64,000 nt of DNA from Bacteroides pyogenes_A (GTDB lineage: Bacteria > Bacteroidota > Bacteroidia > Bacteroidales > Bacteroidaceae): NCBI RefSeq assembly GCF_048595595.1, contig NZ_CP184347.1, one strand, 5' to 3'. Position numbers and translations under genes: made by a program. Below the pieces are notes generated by a model. That model was not told the origin of the DNA. It did no database searches and was given only the letters and a program-made list of their open reading frames with translations. This document shows positions 9,748-17,814 of the stretch, one piece after another. Numbering within the stretch: position 1 is the stretch's first letter; every line of letters starts with the position of its first letter.

Positions 9748-12672
9748 TTACACCGCTTTCTTCAGCACCATCTCCACCGGCTGCCCGTGGATGCAAGTCA
9801 CCGTTACCACAGTCTGCCCGTCGCGTTCCGACAGGCTTACGTTTTCGGGGGGTGACGCGAGTGTCCATCTTCCTCTCAGAACGATCTCTTTCCGTATCGG
9901 TCGACTCGGCTCTTTGGTCGTATAGGTTTTCTCACGGATGTTCAGATTCGGATCGCACACGCTCATGCGCACTCCGCCGGCTTCGGCAACATACATCAAC
10001 ATCGTCTCGGCCGGAATGGATGTAACAAAGCTGCCTGCTGCGGGACGGTAATCGTCGAAGGCAGCGTATGCGGTGATGCCCGTCTGCTTATCGTAAACGG
10101 CATGAACCGAGCGGTCGCGGCAGAGAAGCTGATAGGGAGATTCCTTCCGGGCTTTTTGCAGTTCCTCCGGTGAGGGCTGGATAAGTACCATATATTCGTA
10201 AGAGCCGTCTTTCGGCGCTTTTCCGTGTTCGATCCATGCCGAAGCGAAAGTACCCACGGTCTTGGCGCGCGTCTTTTCATGGCGGGACTCTTGCACGGCA
10301 ATCTGCGAGCGGACTGTTCCGTCGGCTACATGGTAGTAATTGCCGTAACCGTCGTACAACCAATAATCATCTTCACCCGCATGCGGGAGTTTCGCATCAT
10401 CATCCGTCCGGGACAGGGATAACGGCGGCAAAGGAGCCGGTTTCTCCGTTGCCTTGCCATTGTATTTCGTTTGAAACAGGATCGTTTCGGTGGGATGTTC
10501 CGCATTACTGTTCGTAATTCCCGTGCCCAAACACACCATGCGGTTGTCAAAGCAGAAGACAGATTTGCGCGCCACAAAGTCGGGCGTAAAGTTCTCCAGA
10601 TTACGCTCCATCAGCTTCATGGCAAACATGCCGTTCATTCCCCCAAGCGAACTGCTCCCGGAGAAGTTCTCGGCGGAGTGTGCCATTGTCGTTCCCTTCA
10701 GCGGACTATCGAGAAGCTCGAAAGGCAGATGAATCGTCGTTGTTCCGGGCAGGCGGTTCCAGTCCCAGCCTTCCTGAACAAATCCGCTCCCGGCACGCGA
10801 TACGGGATTGCCCTTACCCATGATCTGTACCGAACCGTAACTTTGATAACGCCCGTAGCGATTGTCTTTGGTATAAATCTCCGCTCCCCACACATCGGTA
10901 GTATATCCTTTCAGCGTCACCATCCAACCGGCACGGCGGAAGATGCCTGCCGAACCGTAGTTGTAGACGAAGAACCCCTGCGGAGCCCCGGCAGGCTTCA
11001 CTCCTTTCTCCCTGAAAAGACGGGCGTTCGGAGTGTCACGCTTATGCAGCAGGCGCAGATAGTCGGCAGCCAGCCCGCGATCGAACGAATCACCCGCACC
11101 GGACAAATCGCCCGACAAGGCAATCTGTGCGAAAGCCTCCACGTCGTCCGCCCCCATCTTTCCGCCGAAAGGATGACGTCCGCCGATACCCGTTCCCCAC
11201 TCATGCAGATTGCTATAATTGCGCATGGCTATAAAGGCGGATTTGAGATGCTGCCGTGCCTCTTCGGACAGCTCGAACGAAGTGCCTCCCGTAAAAGCGA
11301 TAAACTGTCCGATGCCGGCAAGCGCTCCCGTCGTATAAGCCGGATAGAACCCTCCGTGGTGAAAAGTCGTTCCGTCTACCTTGATACCGCCAAGCGTGCC
11401 AGGTGTATAACGCAGCGACGAGGAGAGCCAGCGCGATAATCCGCGCAACGCCTGCTCCTGCTTCCGTCGATCGGGGAACATCATGGCGGAAATCGTTTTA
11501 GCCATCAGCAATGTGTGCCATGAATCGAGCAGTTCGTCACGGTCGGGCGGACAAGCCCGGCGGGTTTCCTGAAGCGCAGCCCAGAAACGCAGTGCAGACA
11601 AATACTCATCCCTGCGGGGATGGCGGTAAATCTCTTCGCGCATCAGCCATGCCGTGGTATAAATCTTACGTACCTGATAGCCGTAATGGTGGTTCGTCCC
11701 CATGCCGCTGCCGAATGCGAAACCCTGATCGATGGCGTAATCGAACACCGTAAAATAGTTCGCTTTCGAAGCCTCTTTCCCATTGCAATAAGCATCATAC
11801 GCAAAGCCGGAGAGCATAGTCTCTATATCGTTCCACGACATTTCACCCTTCTTCTTATCCTGCTCGTCGGGAGCAACTATCGGAGCGCCGATAAATCCCG
11901 TACCTGCTACCGAAGGTGCGATTCCCGCCTTTTCGAAAGTCCGGTAAGCAGCATCGACACTCCCTTTGGGCGGTGTCTTTACATCCAGATACTCCGTCAA
12001 GCGGGCCTCTACCGTTTGCAGCTCTTTCTTCTGCGAAGCGTTCAGCCTCGAAAGCAACGGAATGTCATACGTCTGTTGCTCCCACTTCCACACCAGACAC
12101 CAATGCCACAAGTCGCGGTTTGCCAGCCCATTGTTGGTGGGAAGCTGACGATCGGGCGTAGTGCGTGCGTTCATCCTCTTCTCCGGAAAGGTGAGACGGT
12201 CGATAAAAACACGTCCTTTACGTTCGGGGGCAACAAGGCGGTAAGCCACAACCTGCTTGTCTCTTTTCTCGCCCTTCATATACTCGAACGAAATCCAGCA
12301 AGCCCGCCAGCCCGCATACTGAAGGCGGTACGAAAACTCATAGGAAACCTCTCCCGCCGGATTCAGAAACTCAAACCGGATGGAGTCGCCCTGAAGCTTC
12401 TCATTGTATATCCAAAGCGTAATGCCGTACTGCTGTTCGCGCTTGGCGTTCAACGAGAGGGGAGCTGTCTTTACATCCAGCGTAGAGCCGGGCTGAAACT
12501 CCCACAGGAGACTTTGCTTGCCTTCTTTATAAAAAAGATAAGAGGTCTTTACTTCTCCTTTACCCCCGGCGGTGAATCCGGCAGGCACTCCCTCTTCGAA
12601 GCCGAAAAGCTGCCCGAAGGAAGAAACGAATGCAGGAATAGACAACAACAGAGTCAGACAATACTTTTTCAT
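9748..12672 (-). CDS. Polysaccharide lyase family 8, chondroitin/dermatan sulfate lyase-like
   Basis: A 974-residue secreted lyase with a signal peptide (about 1-20, ending SSFG). The order is an N-terminal beta-sandwich (about 22-160), an alpha/alpha-toroid catalytic domain (about 190-560) and beta-sheet domains to the end, as in chondroitinase ABC of similar length. Catalytic residues can be read: FHHGGFYPAY gives His 439 and Tyr 446 with the same +7 spacing as His501/Tyr508 of the Proteus enzyme, and GIGGRHPFGG gives Arg 499; FDWNRLPGTTTIHLP is a family hallmark. It cleaves hexosaminyl-uronate bonds by elimination, leaving an unsaturated uronate. It is the third gene of the GH88 - sulfatase - PL8 operon. 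From memory this order matches B. thetaiotaomicron BT3348-BT3350. Confidence 0.93.
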   Translation of the reverse strand: MKKYCLTLLLSIPAFVSSFGQLFGFEEGVPAGFTAGGKGEVKTSYLFYKEGKQSLLWEFQPGSTLDVKTAPLSLNAKREQQYGITLWIYNEKLQGDSIRFEFLNPAGEVSYEFSYRLQYAGWRACWISFEYMKGEKRDKQVVAYRLVAPERKGRVFIDRLTFPEKRMNARTTPDRQLPTNNGLANRDLWHWCLVWKWEQQTYDIPLLSRLNASQKKELQTVEARLTEYLDVKTPPKGSVDAAYRTFEKAGIAPSVAGTGFIGAPIVAPDEQDKKKGEMSWNDIETMLSGFAYDAYCNGKEASKANYFTVFDYAIDQGFAFGSGMGTNHHYGYQVRKIYTTAWLMREEIYRHPRRDEYLSALRFWAALQETRRACPPDRDELLDSWHTLLMAKTISAMMFPDRRKQEQALRGLSRWLSSSLRYTPGTLGGIKVDGTTFHHGGFYPAYTTGALAGIGQFIAFTGGTSFELSEEARQHLKSAFIAMRNYSNLHEWGTGIGGRHPFGGKMGADDVEAFAQIALSGDLSGAGDSFDRGLAADYLRLLHKRDTPNARLFREKGVKPAGAPQGFFVYNYGSAGIFRRAGWMVTLKGYTTDVWGAEIYTKDNRYGRYQSYGSVQIMGKGNPVSRAGSGFVQEGWDWNRLPGTTTIHLPFELLDSPLKGTTMAHSAENFSGSSSLGGMNGMFAMKLMERNLENFTPDFVARKSVFCFDNRMVCLGTGITNSNAEHPTETILFQTKYNGKATEKPAPLPPLSLSRTDDDAKLPHAGEDDYWLYDGYGNYYHVADGTVRSQIAVQESRHEKTRAKTVGTFASAWIEHGKAPKDGSYEYMVLIQPSPEELQKARKESPYQLLCRDRSVHAVYDKQTGITAYAAFDDYRPAAGSFVTSIPAETMLMYVAEAGGVRMSVCDPNLNIREKTYTTKEPSRPIRKEIVLRGRWTLASPPENVSLSERDGQTVVTVTCIHGQPVEMVLKKAV

Positions 12673-12708
12673 CGGAATTATAATCTTTTTAGTGTGAATT
12701 GTAATGTA

Positions 12709-12754
12709 CCAAAACCTCTCTTGCTAAACAGGCTTTTAAGCAGAGAGGCTTTGG
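12709..12754. other. Intercistronic stem-loop between sulfatase and PL8
   Basis: CCAAAACCTCTCT (12709-12721) pairs with AGAGAGGCTTTGG (12742-12754) with one mismatch, around a 20-base loop. On the minus strand, in which the operon is read, it is not followed by a T-run, so it does not look like a terminator; it could be an mRNA-stabilising or processing hairpin. Confidence 0.6.
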
Positions 12755-12793
12755 ATTTTGTTTCAGAAGATTCATCAGACACCTGCGAGCGTC

Positions 12794-14347
12794 TTATTCA
12801 TAAGGTATATACTCAGAGAGAATCTTCTCCTTATACCAAGGGTCGTCTATCTCTTTCAGTATCGTTCCCATCCGGCGGTAAAGCTCTTTCACCACATCGG
12901 CATGCTCTTCCAATGGGAGGTTACGCAGTTGGTACGGGTCGTTCAGATCATCGAACAGCAGACTCTTAGTCAGTTTCTTCGTCTCACGGTCGATGTACAA
13001 TGCCAGCGTATAGCGTGCCGTCTTGACACCTCTCGAAGCCGGGAAGTAAGTCTGCACCAGCCCCTCCGAATCTTTCTCTCCGTCCATATTCTGAATGTAC
13101 AAAGCCGCGTCGGGACGAACCACATCCGCTTTTTCATCGAAGAAAAGAGGAGCGAAATTGCGTCCCTGCACTTCGGAAGGAATCGCTTCACTCAGTCCGC
13201 ACAATCCCAACACGGTAGGCATGATGTCCGGCGAAGAAAGTAACAAATCGTCTACCCGAGGCTGTATCTTGGCAGGATAACGGACGATGAACGGAATATT
13301 CATCGATTCCGAATAAGGAGAGTTCTTCGGGTCTTCCGTGCGCTGACTGCACATCGTCTCGCCGTGGTCGGAAGCGAAAATGACAATCGTATTCTTGTCT
13401 GCCCCTATCTCTTTCAACGCTTCCAGAATCTGTCCGAACGCACGGTCTACCCCGGTGACGGAAGCAAAATAGAAAGGAGCCGATTCAGCTTTTTTCATGC
13501 TCAGGTCTACATTCGGGCGAATGAGCAGGCTGTCCAACGGACGGTCTTTATATAGGTTATAGTCCTGTTCTTCACAGTCGCTCAACGAACGGTAAGGACT
13601 GTGAGGCGGATTCATGCCTACCATGATGAAGAACGGCTTTTTCGTATCGCGCACATTGCCTTCATTCTTCAGGTAAGAAACCACCTTACGCGCTTCATGC
13701 AGGGGTGACCACTCCTTCGGGTCGTGGCGCACACCGTCGGTATCCCAGTAATGCGGGTTCTTATGCTCATCGAACGTTCCATAAGAATACCAGTAATTGA
13801 AACCGTGGCGGCGTTCTTTCGGCGTATAGGCATCCCATACCGGACGCTTGTCTTCCACATATTGTCCGGGACGTGCCGGGTCGTTCGGGGTGGGAAAGTC
13901 GGCATGCAGCTTGCCGAAGTAAGCACAGTCGTAACCCGCTTTCGAGAAAACGTCTCCGATACACTCCGCATCTTCGCGTAAAGAGCTGATGGGGCGGGTG
14001 GAGTTGCAGTTCAACGTCACACCGCTTCGGTTGGGATACATACCGGTGAGCAACATTCCCCGGTGCGGACTGCTCAACGGGCAGTTGCTTTGCGCCGAAG
14101 TAAGTACCACCGACTCGCGGGCAAAAGCATTCAGGTTAGGAGTATGCACGGGATCACCCTGAAAGTTCACCTTATCGCGAAATCCCTTCTGATTCCATAT
14201 ACCCAAAGCCTGATTGCGGTATTGGTCGGGGAATACATAAATGACATTGGGATGTTCGGTTTCCTGCACCGTCTGTTTCGGAGCTTTGCAACCCTGTGCG
14301 GCGACAATTGTCAGTCCGCTCATTAAAAAGTTTATCTGTTTATTCAC
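12794..14347 (-). CDS. S1-family sulfatase, probable GalNAc-sulfate (chondroitin) sulfatase
   Basis: A 517-residue sulfatase with a lipoprotein signal (VAAQGC, Cys 20). HPNVIYVFPDQYR carries the first metal-site Asp; the maturation motif is CPLSSPHRGMLLTGMYP, that is S-x-P-x-R with Ser 92 expected to become formylglycine through an anaerobic maturase (Ser type, usual in Bacteroides). IVIFASDHGETM is the second metal site. It lies between GH88 and PL8 in one operon. From memory the equivalent position in B. thetaiotaomicron is BT3349, reported as an endo-acting chondroitin 4-O-sulfatase; the same role here is an inference. FDEHKNPHYW and NPPHSPYRS would be substrate-loop regions. Confidence 0.9.
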   Translation of the reverse strand: MNKQINFLMSGLTIVAAQGCKAPKQTVQETEHPNVIYVFPDQYRNQALGIWNQKGFRDKVNFQGDPVHTPNLNAFARESVVLTSAQSNCPLSSPHRGMLLTGMYPNRSGVTLNCNSTRPISSLREDAECIGDVFSKAGYDCAYFGKLHADFPTPNDPARPGQYVEDKRPVWDAYTPKERRHGFNYWYSYGTFDEHKNPHYWDTDGVRHDPKEWSPLHEARKVVSYLKNEGNVRDTKKPFFIMVGMNPPHSPYRSLSDCEEQDYNLYKDRPLDSLLIRPNVDLSMKKAESAPFYFASVTGVDRAFGQILEALKEIGADKNTIVIFASDHGETMCSQRTEDPKNSPYSESMNIPFIVRYPAKIQPRVDDLLLSSPDIMPTVLGLCGLSEAIPSEVQGRNFAPLFFDEKADVVRPDAALYIQNMDGEKDSEGLVQTYFPASRGVKTARYTLALYIDRETKKLTKSLLFDDLNDPYQLRNLPLEEHADVVKELYRRMGTILKEIDDPWYKEKILSEYIPYE

Positions 14348-14544
14348 GATAATGAATGATTAAAGAGTTATTAAAGCATGGCAAGCGCAGACCTCATTCC
14401 GTACGGCATGAGTCGACCTTGCCCGGTATAGATTGTAAATACAACATCCCCTTGTTTTACCCCTGTTTCATGAAGCAGAAGGGGGAGAAACAAAGGGATG
14501 GAATCTAAAGAAATCTATTTATCAAGAAATTAATTTCCATTTTT

Positions 14545-15753
14545 CTATTTAGAGACAGTCTCCAATTCTTTCTTTCTGTCGAGCGCTTCCAGAAAATAAT
14601 AGTCGGCATAGTTCAAGGGAACATCGATCTCCTGGCCGTGTGGGATGCTTCCTACCGAGTGCATCAGGATAAAGTTCCCGTTTGTTCCCACCTCCGCACG
14701 ATAAGCGGGTGAGCCGAGGCTCTCCATAATTTTGTCGGCAGTCGCTTTATAGCCGTTGCCGGGAAGGTATCCGTCGAGTTCGTACAATGCCGAAGCCGTA
14801 CAGGCAGCAGCAGAAGCGTCGCGGGGTTCGTCAGGAATGTTCGGAGCGTCGTAATCCCAATAAGGAACCAGATCGGCAGGAAGATTCTTATGATTGAAAA
14901 TGAAATCGTATATTTTTTGCGCCTGCTCCAGATATTTCTTATCCTTTGTGTAGCGATAGCAGGTAGTATACCCGTACAAGCCCCATGCCTGTCCGCGTGC
15001 CCATGCAGATTCATCGGCATATCCCTGCGCAGTCTGCCGTTTGCGCACTTCTCCGGTCTCCGGATCGTAATCGACTACATGGTAGCAACTGTTGTCGGCA
15101 CGGTAATGATGCGCCAAGGTAGTATCGGCATGCTTCACTGCAATATTATAGAAAGTGGAATCGCCTGAAAAAGCGGTCGCTTCGAACAGCAATTCGAGAT
15201 TCATCATGTTGTCGATAATCACCGGACATTTCCATCCGCGCGTACCTTGCCATCCCCTGTCGGCGTCCCACGACTGAATAACGCCTGCTCCCGGACGAAA
15301 ACGGGTGGAAAGAGATTTCGCAGCTTCCACAATCACATCTTTGTATTCGTTCTTGCCGGCGAAGCGATATCCGTTCAGATAGCTGCATCCTATCATAAAC
15401 CCTACGTCATGATGCCATTTCAGGTATTTTACCGAGTCCAGATCTTCGGTATACTTTACAGCCAACGGCAACCACTTCTCATCTCCCGTCAGCTTGTAAG
15501 TGAGCCACATGCTTCCGGGAAAGAAACCGGAGCACCAATCGTCGATGGGGATGTAAGAAATGCTTCCGTCTTTTTTGATGGTCCTCGGATTCAGAATCTT
15601 TCCGGAGGCCTCGATCAGATCGGTTTGAAGAGTGTGCTGAGCCACAGCATTGTCGATGTTGTCCTGAATGAAGTCAGTCTCCACCTTCTTTTGTCCACCG
15701 CAACTCGTCAAAATCAGAAATGAAATTCCTAATGAGCTAAGAATTGTTTTCAT
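14545..15753 (-). CDS. GH88 unsaturated glucuronyl hydrolase
   Basis: A 402-residue lipoprotein (LILTSC, Cys 18) with the alpha6/alpha6-barrel of GH88. Two catalytic-type aspartates are visible: HHDVGFM (Asp 116) and IIDNMMN (Asp 181), matching Asp88 and Asp149 of the Bacillus enzyme in context and spacing. WARGQAWGLYGY and NYADYYFLEAL are further family signatures. It removes the 4,5-unsaturated uronate left by the PL8 lyase. It is the first gene of the minus-strand operon with sulfatase and PL8; no internal -7 boxes were found in the two gaps of 197 and 121 bases. Its own promoter carries a candidate HTCS operator at 15795-15861. Confidence 0.93.
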   Translation of the reverse strand: MKTILSSLGISFLILTSCGGQKKVETDFIQDNIDNAVAQHTLQTDLIEASGKILNPRTIKKDGSISYIPIDDWCSGFFPGSMWLTYKLTGDEKWLPLAVKYTEDLDSVKYLKWHHDVGFMIGCSYLNGYRFAGKNEYKDVIVEAAKSLSTRFRPGAGVIQSWDADRGWQGTRGWKCPVIIDNMMNLELLFEATAFSGDSTFYNIAVKHADTTLAHHYRADNSCYHVVDYDPETGEVRKRQTAQGYADESAWARGQAWGLYGYTTCYRYTKDKKYLEQAQKIYDFIFNHKNLPADLVPYWDYDAPNIPDEPRDASAAACTASALYELDGYLPGNGYKATADKIMESLGSPAYRAEVGTNGNFILMHSVGSIPHGQEIDVPLNYADYYFLEALDRKKELETVSK

Positions 15754-15794
15754 AATACACGGATTATTTTGTTAAGTGATTAATTTTCCGGCAG

Positions 15795-15861
15795 CAAAAA
15801 TACAGCATAAAATCAGAAGGCACCTTCCTAAATAATCCAATTGAAGGACAACTTTGGTACA
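15795..15861 (-). promoter_or_regulatory. Promoter with candidate HTCS operator, GH88-sulfatase-PL8 operon
   Basis: On the minus strand a -7 box TATTTTTG runs from 15802 to 15795. Upstream are two half-sites, TGTACCAAA (from 15861) and TGGATTATT (from 15839), 22 bases apart; the nearer one begins 37 bases before the -7 box. The same arrangement is found in front of the sulfatase at 33715, the SusC gene at 35643 and the second PL8 gene. The distal half-site is the weakest of the eight found. Confidence 0.6.
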
Positions 15862-15969
15862 TTTCAGAGGATTGCCGTTCGGCAAGCACTTCAAAAAGAG
15901 TCTGCAAAGCGTAACAACACAAGTCGCCACGTCCCCAACCCGACAAGTCGCGAAGAGGCCCTTATTTTA

Positions 15970-15987
15970 ACGTGAGTTCGACGAATT
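15970..15987 (+). repeat. Left terminal inverted repeat of the IS982-family element
   Basis: ACGTGAGTTCGACGAATT; differs from the right repeat at one base. It overlaps the last base of the transposase stop codon. Confidence 0.93.
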
Positions 15988-16892
15988 TAGAATAGTGCAA
16001 GTTGTGTATCCAGTGTCCTCTGTACATTGATGCACGGCTTCTTTGGGAACAAGCAATATGCAGCAATAGCACCGAGCAGATTGACGATGAAATTATCAAA
16101 GCATCTGTGTCTGGAATGCTCTATCTGTGCAATATTCTTCAGCTCATCATTCACGGTTTCTATAATAGCCCTCTTTCTGAGCAAGAGCTTATCGGAGACG
16201 CTCATCAACGCCCCTTTCATATTGCTCTTCAACTTAGTAATAAGCTGTATTCCATCAACGAATAATCTTTGAAACAGATTCTTGCTGATATACCCCTTAT
16301 CTCCTACCAGCTTACCATATATAAACTCTATGAATTCCTTGTATTCCAAAGGCTTGCGGTCATCAATATCGCCAGGTGTTATCATAAAGTTGAGCAGTTC
16401 CCCTTTCTCGTTGCAGATTAGGTGCAGCTTAAACCCGAAGAACCATCCCATGGAGCATTTTCCTTTTTGCGCAATCCCCTTGAATACCTTGTGAATGTGT
16501 ATCCTCTGGTTACGGCAGACACGAAGTGGCGTGCTGTCCACAAAACTGATTCCCGTACATTTTCCCAAAAGCACCTTCTTGATAAACAAAGCCAGGGGGA
16601 TGGCAACCTCCCTTTGGAGTTCTACGAAGCGATTGTAAGAAACCACTTCCGGAAATAGATTGCGGAGATGGATACATACTTTCTCAAGATAAAAGTTTTT
16701 CAGGCAGCGATAACCGGAGTCGTGAAAGAGAATCATTATCAGCATAACTTCTGCTTTGGACATAGTGGAGGAACGATGATACTTTCTCTTGTGAACCAGC
16801 CTTATAGTATATTTTGCCATCATGGCATCAAAAAACTTGCAGAAATCGTCTGCCATACAAAATATTTCAATAACTTTGTCTTCGGTGATCAT
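15987..16892 (-). CDS. IS982-family DDE transposase
   Basis: A transposase of about 301 residues when started at MITEDKVIEIF; the frame extends 27 codons further upstream without a convincing start. The DDE triad can be read: SFVDSTPLRV (first Asp), LVGDKGYIS (second Asp) and IETVNDELKN (Glu). HIHKVFKGIAQKGKCSMGWFFGFKLH is the typical IS982/IS1187 central block. No frameshift or stop interrupts it, so the element may still be active. Confidence 0.95.
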   Translation of the reverse strand: MITEDKVIEIFCMADDFCKFFDAMMAKYTIRLVHKRKYHRSSTMSKAEVMLIMILFHDSGYRCLKNFYLEKVCIHLRNLFPEVVSYNRFVELQREVAIPLALFIKKVLLGKCTGISFVDSTPLRVCRNQRIHIHKVFKGIAQKGKCSMGWFFGFKLHLICNEKGELLNFMITPGDIDDRKPLEYKEFIEFIYGKLVGDKGYISKNLFQRLFVDGIQLITKLKSNMKGALMSVSDKLLLRKRAIIETVNDELKNIAQIEHSRHRCFDNFIVNLLGAIAAYCLFPKKPCINVQRTLDTQLALF

Positions 16893-16977
16893 AGCGATTT
16901 TTGTTTGTAATCCTTTGTTTTTTAGTACTATAAAGTTACAACAAATTTCGCTAATCGCCAAATTTATAAGCACTTAC

Positions 16978-16995
16978 AATTCTTCGAACTCACGT
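16978..16995 (-). repeat. Right terminal inverted repeat of the IS982-family element
   Basis: Read inward on the minus strand it is ACGTGAGTTCGAAGAATT. Its outer base forms the last base of the DUF3108 stop codon. Confidence 0.93.
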
Positions 16996-17810
16996 TATTT
17001 TATCACCGACGTCAACGGATGGCGGTTGCCCTTTACGGAGTTGAGAAAAGCTTTTGCCGAACCGAAGTTAAGGAACAGATCGAGTCTGACCGGAAGATGA
17101 TTCTCGTCGTCCGTTACAAAGAAAGTAATCACCTCTTTCTGCTTCCCTTTCTTGTTATATTCGACCAACGAGAAAACAAGGCAGCGATACGTCACTCCGT
17201 TTTCCGCCTTTACGTTCTCTTTTCCCCGATAAATGAGTGTTTGCTCTTCTACCTTGCGTCCGGTAGCCATCGGAAATTTTATTTTATCTCCCGGTTTATA
17301 GTCTGCGGGATTATAAGAACGCGCTTGCGCAAGGATGCTCAACATATCGTAAATACAGCGGCTGTCACTGTCTTCCGACTCCTGCACTTCACCGTCGCGG
17401 TGGGTACGTTTCTGTTTGATATGACAAAGCCCTCCCCGATATGAGAACCAGGCTTCATCTACCGTATACCGTTTCCCTTCTTCAGCTCCTTTGCGGAAAT
17501 AGAGGGGTTCGAGCTTCTCGCCCATCACACAGGTAAGCGTATCGCGCATTTTGAAAAAGAAATCCGCGCGTTTACTTCCCACCGCAATCAGATTCATCCG
17601 GTATGCAGACTTCGAGTTATAAGTGCTGGCATTGGTGGTCAAACTTGCCAATCCGGCTTTCACCCAAACGAACTTCCAGTTAAAGTACAAATCGTACATG
17701 ACTTGTTCGCCGGACCGGAAGGCATTGTTTTTCGCCTCGCACTGGGCACTGGCAGGCAAGGAAAAGCTTCCTGCCAACCATACCAACAAACCTATGGGCA
17801 CTCGTCGCAT
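16995..17810 (-). CDS. DUF3108 protein, exported
   Basis: The start at 17810 gives a 271-residue protein with a clean signal peptide (MRRVPIGLLVWLAGSFSLPASAQ) and a 4-base gap to the upstream gene; an earlier in-frame ATG (17867) would put the signal behind 19 charged residues. The body has the DUF3108 pattern: GEQVMYDLYFNWKFVWVKAG near the start, RDTLTCVMGEKLEPLYFRKGAEEG, then VITFFVTDDENHLPVRLDLFLNFGSAKAFL. Family function is not established; it is probably a periplasmic or outer-membrane beta protein. Its stop codon is rebuilt by the adjacent IS insertion, so the protein sequence is unchanged but its native 3' region was displaced. Confidence 0.88.
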   Translation of the reverse strand: MRRVPIGLLVWLAGSFSLPASAQCEAKNNAFRSGEQVMYDLYFNWKFVWVKAGLASLTTNASTYNSKSAYRMNLIAVGSKRADFFFKMRDTLTCVMGEKLEPLYFRKGAEEGKRYTVDEAWFSYRGGLCHIKQKRTHRDGEVQESEDSDSRCIYDMLSILAQARSYNPADYKPGDKIKFPMATGRKVEEQTLIYRGKENVKAENGVTYRCLVFSLVEYNKKGKQKEVITFFVTDDENHLPVRLDLFLNFGSAKAFLNSVKGNRHPLTSVIK

Positions 17811-17814
17811 ACGG

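Larger units (their letters stand above)
15970..16995 (-). mobile_element. IS982-family insertion sequence, intact, 1026 bp
   Basis: Terminal inverted repeats of 18 bases (15970-15987 and 16978-16995) begin ACGTGAGTTCGA and agree at 17 of 18 positions. A 7-base target duplication, TATTTTA, flanks both sides (15963-15969 and 16996-17002). One transposase gene fills the element. The insertion is at the stop codon of the DUF3108 gene: the duplication plus the first base of the terminal repeat rebuild the TAA. All genes around it read on the minus strand, so transcription of the transposase runs toward the GH88 operon promoter. Confidence 0.95.

Noticed and set aside
12709..12754. Stem-loop as a terminator between sulfatase and PL8
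   Set aside because: No T-run follows on the minus strand, and no promoter was found for the PL8 gene behind it; listed only as a hairpin.
11620..12969. Plus-strand open frame of 449 codons opposite PL8 and sulfatase
   Set aside because: Spans two well-supported minus-strand genes and their gap; no signal or domain.
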